Source: Verrucomicrobiota bacterium
GTDB taxonomy: Bacteria; Verrucomicrobiota; Verrucomicrobiia; Verrucomicrobiales; Verrucomicrobiaceae
Assembly: GCA_023428335.1 (NCBI GenBank)
Contig: JAEYYS010000150.1
Location: 1-8,530, forward strand
DNA: 8,530 nt
Direction: 5' to 3'
Under the pieces are notes generated by a model. It saw only the letters and a list, made by a program, of their open reading frames with translations, was not told where the DNA came from and did not search any database. The position numbers and the translations under genes are program-made. Positions 5,504 to 8,530 of the stretch are shown here, piece after piece. Every line of letters begins with the position of its first letter. The first letter of the stretch is position 1.

Positions 5504-6775
5504 ATGAATCGTCGTCGTTTTCTCCTCCGTTCCCTGGGCGCCACCCTGGCGCTGCCCGGCCTGTCCTCGCTCACCGCCAAGACCGTCGGCGGCAGCACCG
5601 CCCTGCAGGCGGCCAAGGGGGCCGGCATCGGCGCCCGCCGCTTTGTCGCGATCGGCAACCTGCTCGGCTTCCAGACCAAGCAGCTGTTCCCGGCGACGAA
5701 CGGTCGCGCCTATGAGAAGACGGCGCTGCTGGAACCGCTCTGGGACAATCGCGAGTTGATGACCGTCTTCCGCGGCCTCGATCACGGCGTCAAGGGCGGC
5801 CACTTCGCGGTGCATTCCTTCCTCTCCGGCGTGCTCAACTCCGAGGCGCAGAACCGCGCCGACGGCAATGTCTCGCTCGACCAGTTCCTCGCCGAGGAGA
5901 TCGGCCATCAGACCCGGTTCTCCTCGCTCACCGTCGGTTCCGAGGGCGGCATCCACGGCGGCTGCCAGCTCGCCTGGACGAAGTCCGGCGTGCGCGTGCC
6001 GCCGATCACCAATCCGGCCGAGCTGTTTGAAAAACTCTTCATTGGCGACTCCGAGGAGCGGCGCGTGCGCCGCGAGCAGGAAAACCGTGTGCAGGCCTCC
6101 ATCCTCGATTCGGTGCGCGAGGAGGCCAAGCGCCTCTCCCGCCAGGTCAACCAGGAGGACAAGGACAAGCTCGACGAGTACTTCACCTCGGTGCGCGATG
6201 TCGAAAAGCGTCTTGAACTGCGCCAGCGCTGGACCCATCACCCGAAGCCTGCGGCGCCCTTCGACAAGCCGGCCAACCGCAACGCGGTCGACGATCTGCC
6301 GCTGTTGTACGAACTCATCGCGCTGGCCCTGCAGACCGACAGCACCCGCATCGCCACCTTGGAGATCGGCGGCGATTTCCTGCCGCAGCATCTCGGCATC
6401 AAAAAGGATTACCACGGCCTCTCCCACCACGGCAACGACGCCGAGGCCATCGCCCACCTGGTCACCCTCGAGCGCTATCAGATCGAGCAGTACAGCAAGT
6501 TCGTCGGTCGCCTCGCGCAGATCAAGGACGGCGAGGGTTCGCTGCTCGACTCCACCACGGTGCTGTTTGGCAGTGGCATGGGCGACGCCAATTCGCACAA
6601 GAACTCCGACCTGCCGATCTTCCTCGCGGGCGGCGGCTACAAGCATGGCGCCTTCCGCGAAGTCACGCGCGAGGTCAATCACAAGGTGCCGCTCTGCAAC
6701 CTCTTCGTCGACATCGCCCAGAAGATGGGCGTCGAGACGGACGCGTTTGGCAGCAGCACGGGGCGTTTTTCCTGA
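5504..6775 (+). CDS. Tat-exported DUF1552 (HXXSHH) protein of unknown function
   Basis: A 423-residue protein of the DUF1552/HXXSHH family, abundant in Planctomycetes, Verrucomicrobia and Myxococcota and usually paired with a DUF1592 cytochrome. The defining motif H-G-L-S-H-H is at 304-309. Other family marks are G-L-D-H...G-G-H-F-A-V-H (91-104), a charged, probably coiled-coil helix (about 196-242), and L-L-D-S-T-T-V-L-F-G-S-G-M-G-D (347-361) followed by L-P-I-F-L-A-G-G-G (370-378). The N-terminus M-N-R-R-R-F-L-L-R plus a hydrophobic stretch to about 20 is a twin-arginine signal, so it is folded before export. Start choice: the frame is open upstream to 5396, but ATG 5504 gives the standard family N-terminus, and the extra 36 residues look non-native. 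The layout of His/Asp motifs suggests a metal-dependent hydrolase related to the alkaline-phosphatase fold, as proposed for the sister family DUF1501; that is inference. No reaction is established. Confidence 0.93.
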   Translation: MNRRRFLLRSLGATLALPGLSSLTAKTVGGSTALQAAKGAGIGARRFVAIGNLLGFQTKQLFPATNGRAYEKTALLEPLWDNRELMTVFRGLDHGVKGGHFAVHSFLSGVLNSEAQNRADGNVSLDQFLAEEIGHQTRFSSLTVGSEGGIHGGCQLAWTKSGVRVPPITNPAELFEKLFIGDSEERRVRREQENRVQASILDSVREEAKRLSRQVNQEDKDKLDEYFTSVRDVEKRLELRQRWTHHPKPAAPFDKPANRNAVDDLPLLYELIALALQTDSTRIATLEIGGDFLPQHLGIKKDYHGLSHHGNDAEAIAHLVTLERYQIEQYSKFVGRLAQIKDGEGSLLDSTTVLFGSGMGDANSHKNSDLPIFLAGGGYKHGAFREVTREVNHKVPLCNLFVDIAQKMGVETDAFGSSTGRFS

Positions 6776-6797
6776 AGCCCTGGCCTTGAACCGCGGA

Positions 6798-6859
6798 TGT
6801 GACGCTGATCAGACGCTGATCCCAGCATTCAGATCAGCCGTCTCTCATCAGCGGTCGCA
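6798..6859. repeat. Long imperfect hairpin made of four GAC(n)GCTGAT units
   Basis: The stretch holds two direct copies of GACGCTGATC (6801-6810 and 6812-6821, 11-nt period) and two inverted copies, each with one extra base (6832-6842 and 6847-6856). Together they fold into one stem: 6798-6809 pairs with 6847-6859 (12 bp, one bulge), then 6811-6821 pairs with 6832-6843 (11 bp, one bulge), around a 10-nt loop. That gives 23 base pairs with a small internal loop. It sits between the DUF1552 stop and the DUF1592 start with no T-run after it, so it is more like a REP-type palindromic element or mRNA-processing hairpin than an intrinsic terminator. Confidence 0.75.
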
Positions 6860-6885
6860 AAGAACCGCCCTCACGTTCAACGGCT

Positions 6886-8530
6886 TTGAATTCCAAGCAC
6901 CTCCTCCAAAACCTGCTCCTCACGTCCGCAGTCTTTGCGGTCACCCCCCTTCGAGCCGCCGACACGCCGGCGAAGGTCGTGGAGCAGTTCCTGGGTCGCT
7001 ACTGCTTGGAATGCCATGACACCGACGTCCAGAAGGGCGATCGTGCCTTCGACACCTTCACGCTGCCGCTGAAGGCCCTGCCCGAGGTGATCGACGCGCG
7101 TGACATCATCGACCAGCTGACGCTGCGTGAGATGCCGCCGAAGAAGTCCGACCAGCCCACGGATGAGGAGCGCCTCGCGGTGATCCGCGCCCTGCGCGAC
7201 GGCACCGCGGCCGCGCAGGCCTCGCTGCAGAGTTCCGGGTCGCGCACGGTCCTGCGCCGGCTCTCCAACCGCGAGTATGAAAACACCCTCGCCGCCCTGT
7301 TTGGCCGCCGCGTCGACACGCTCGGCCTGACCGCCGATTTCCCCAAGGAAAAGACCACCCGTCACCTCGACACGATTGGCCAGTCGCTGGTGACTTCCGG
7401 CTTTCTGGTCGACCAGTATTTCCTGGCCGCGAATCGTCTTATCGAAACCCGACTCGGCAAGCCGGTCACCGAGCCGCAGACCTGGCGGTTCAACAGTCAT
7501 TTTGTCCAGTACGAGGAACTGCAGGGCTCGCACAAAAACGCCTTCAACTACCGCTACCTCAACCTGTACGAACAGCCGAACACCGACACCCGCCAGGGCG
7601 GCTACGGTCATATCGAGGACTTCAAGCAGGGCGTGCCGGTCTCTGGCCTGTACGACATCGAGGTCGAGGCGGCGGCCCTGCATCGCGACACCCACTACGA
7701 TCCCGCCATCTTTGGCATCGACTTCTCCGAACCCTTCATCCTCGGCGTCGTGCCCGGCGATGTCACCAAGGGCCACATCCATTACCCGCAGGCGATCGAG
7801 CCGCTGCTCGCCAGCAGCGTTGTGCCCGACAACGAACCGGCCCGGCTGAAGTTCCGCGTCTGGCTCGAGGCTGGCCAGACCCCGCGCTTCATCTTCCCGA
7901 ACGGTCCCTATGAATCGCGCGCCTCCGTGTTGGCCATCAACCGGCGCTACAAGGACGAGTTCAAATCGCCGGTCGGCACCTCGGGCGTCGGCCGCGCCCA
8001 CATCCTCAAGGAAGGCAAGCTGCCGCACATCCGCATCAGTGAGATCGTCATCCAAGGCCCGGTAGTCGAGCCGGCCGGGGGCGCCGAGGAGGTCGCTGTC
8101 TTCGGCAAGGACGGTTTCCAGCCGGAGCATGCCCTCGACCAACTCTTCGCCTTCGCCGCGAAAGCCTACCGTCGCCCGCTCACCGAGCTGGATCGCAAAC
8201 CGATCCGTGCGCTGTACGACAAGCGGCTCGCCGAAAAAGCCGCCCCGCGCCAGGCGGCGCTCGACGCGGTGAAGCTCATTCTTTGCTCGCCCTCCTTCCT
8301 GTACCTGAGCGAGATCACCGAGGAGGGCGACGAGCGTCTGAAGCCCCACGACCTCGCCACCCGCCTCGCCTACGCCCTCTGGGCCACGCCGCCCGACGAG
8401 GCCCTGCGCGCCGTCGCAGACTCCGGCAAGCTCACCGAGGATGCGGAACTGAAAAAGCAGATCGACCGCCTGCTCGCCGACGAACGCGTCAGCGGTTTCC
8501 TCCACGGCTTTCTCGACAGCTGGCTGAACC
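6886..8530 (+). CDS. Haem-binding DUF1587/DUF1595/DUF1592 protein (3' end off the window)
   Basis: The first 548 codons of a large secreted cytochrome-like protein; the frame is open to the window edge. The only credible start is TTG at 6886: the frame is closed by TGA at 6817-6819, and no ATG or GTG lies between. It gives a Sec signal peptide (N-S-K-H, hydrophobic 6-18, cleavage near A-A-D at about 25). A haem c site C40-L-E-C43-H44 follows. Then come DUF1587 (R-L-S-N-R-E-Y-E-N-T-L from about 125, to about 190), a central region (200-400) likely to be beta-rich, DUF1595 (Y-R-R-P-L, about 422-475) and the start of DUF1592 (H-D-L-A-T-R-L-A-Y-A-L-W, from about 486; F-L-D-S-W-L near the end). 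The usual DUF1588 and DUF1585 domains should lie beyond the window. It follows its usual partner DUF1552 by 110 nt. The family function is unknown; a redox or extracellular polymer-processing role has been suggested only from context. Confidence 0.92.
   Translation, partial: MNSKHLLQNLLLTSAVFAVTPLRAADTPAKVVEQFLGRYCLECHDTDVQKGDRAFDTFTLPLKALPEVIDARDIIDQLTLREMPPKKSDQPTDEERLAVIRALRDGTAAAQASLQSSGSRTVLRRLSNREYENTLAALFGRRVDTLGLTADFPKEKTTRHLDTIGQSLVTSGFLVDQYFLAANRLIETRLGKPVTEPQTWRFNSHFVQYEELQGSHKNAFNYRYLNLYEQPNTDTRQGGYGHIEDFKQGVPVSGLYDIEVEAAALHRDTHYDPAIFGIDFSEPFILGVVPGDVTKGHIHYPQAIEPLLASSVVPDNEPARLKFRVWLEAGQTPRFIFPNGPYESRASVLAINRRYKDEFKSPVGTSGVGRAHILKEGKLPHIRISEIVIQGPVVEPAGGAEEVAVFGKDGFQPEHALDQLFAFAAKAYRRPLTELDRKPIRALYDKRLAEKAAPRQAALDAVKLILCSPSFLYLSEITEEGDERLKPHDLATRLAYALWATPPDEALRAVADSGKLTEDAELKKQIDRLLADERVSGFLHGFLDSWLN

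Noticed and set aside
5432..6682. Minus-strand open frame (416 codons) over DUF1552
   Set aside because: It is a shadow of the DUF1552 gene, whose Tat signal and H-G-L-S-H-H motif are on the + strand.
6877..8505. Minus-strand open frame (542 codons) near the right end
   Set aside because: The + strand frame 6886-8530 encodes a signal peptide, C-L-E-C-H and DUF1587/1595/1592 motifs; the antisense frame is a composition artefact.

Overview
The window reads as high-GC DNA from a Verrucomicrobiota-type bacterium (PVC superphylum). No rRNA or marker gene fixes the taxonomy. The inference rests on several features together: S1 sulfatases with a C-terminal Y-x-L-Q...W...G...FYR module, a protein resembling the verrucomicrobial TIGR02597 family, and a DUF1552 (HXXSHH) / DUF1592 cytochrome pair. 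All six protein-coding genes are on the + strand, and none of the five visible starts has a convincing Shine-Dalgarno sequence. The first 33 bases match the Nextera Read 2 transposase adapter (31 of 33), so the left end is a library or assembly artefact and the first gene is cut by it.

Region 1 (34-3926) is a compact, probably co-transcribed group: the C-terminal 227 codons of sulfatase copy A, a complete Tat-exported sulfatase copy B starting 5 nt later, and 28 nt further on a Sec-exported TIGR02597-like protein. The sulfatases are tandem paralogues. Each has a basic linker and a predicted beta-rich C-terminal module. The group plausibly desulfates an extracellular substrate, probably a sulfated glycan; the substrate itself is not visible.

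Region 2 (3930-4198) holds tRNA-Ala(CGC) on the minus strand, convergent with region 1 and 3 nt from its last stop codon. Upstream of it lies about 190 nt of non-coding DNA with a possible tRNA promoter, a leader inverted repeat and a perfect 8-bp palindrome just before the next gene.

Region 3 (4199-8530) holds a secreted dihaem cytochrome c, a GNAT acetyltransferase of the phosphinothricin/MnaT type, a Tat-exported DUF1552 (HXXSHH) protein, and a large haem-binding DUF1587/DUF1595/DUF1592 protein that starts at TTG and runs off the right edge. The last two are a well-known PVC gene pair of unknown function. The 110 nt between them carry a strong 23-bp imperfect hairpin (6798-6859) built from four related copies of GAC(n)GCTGAT, the most unusual non-coding structure in the window. 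I see no CRISPR array, transposase, integrase or defence system.
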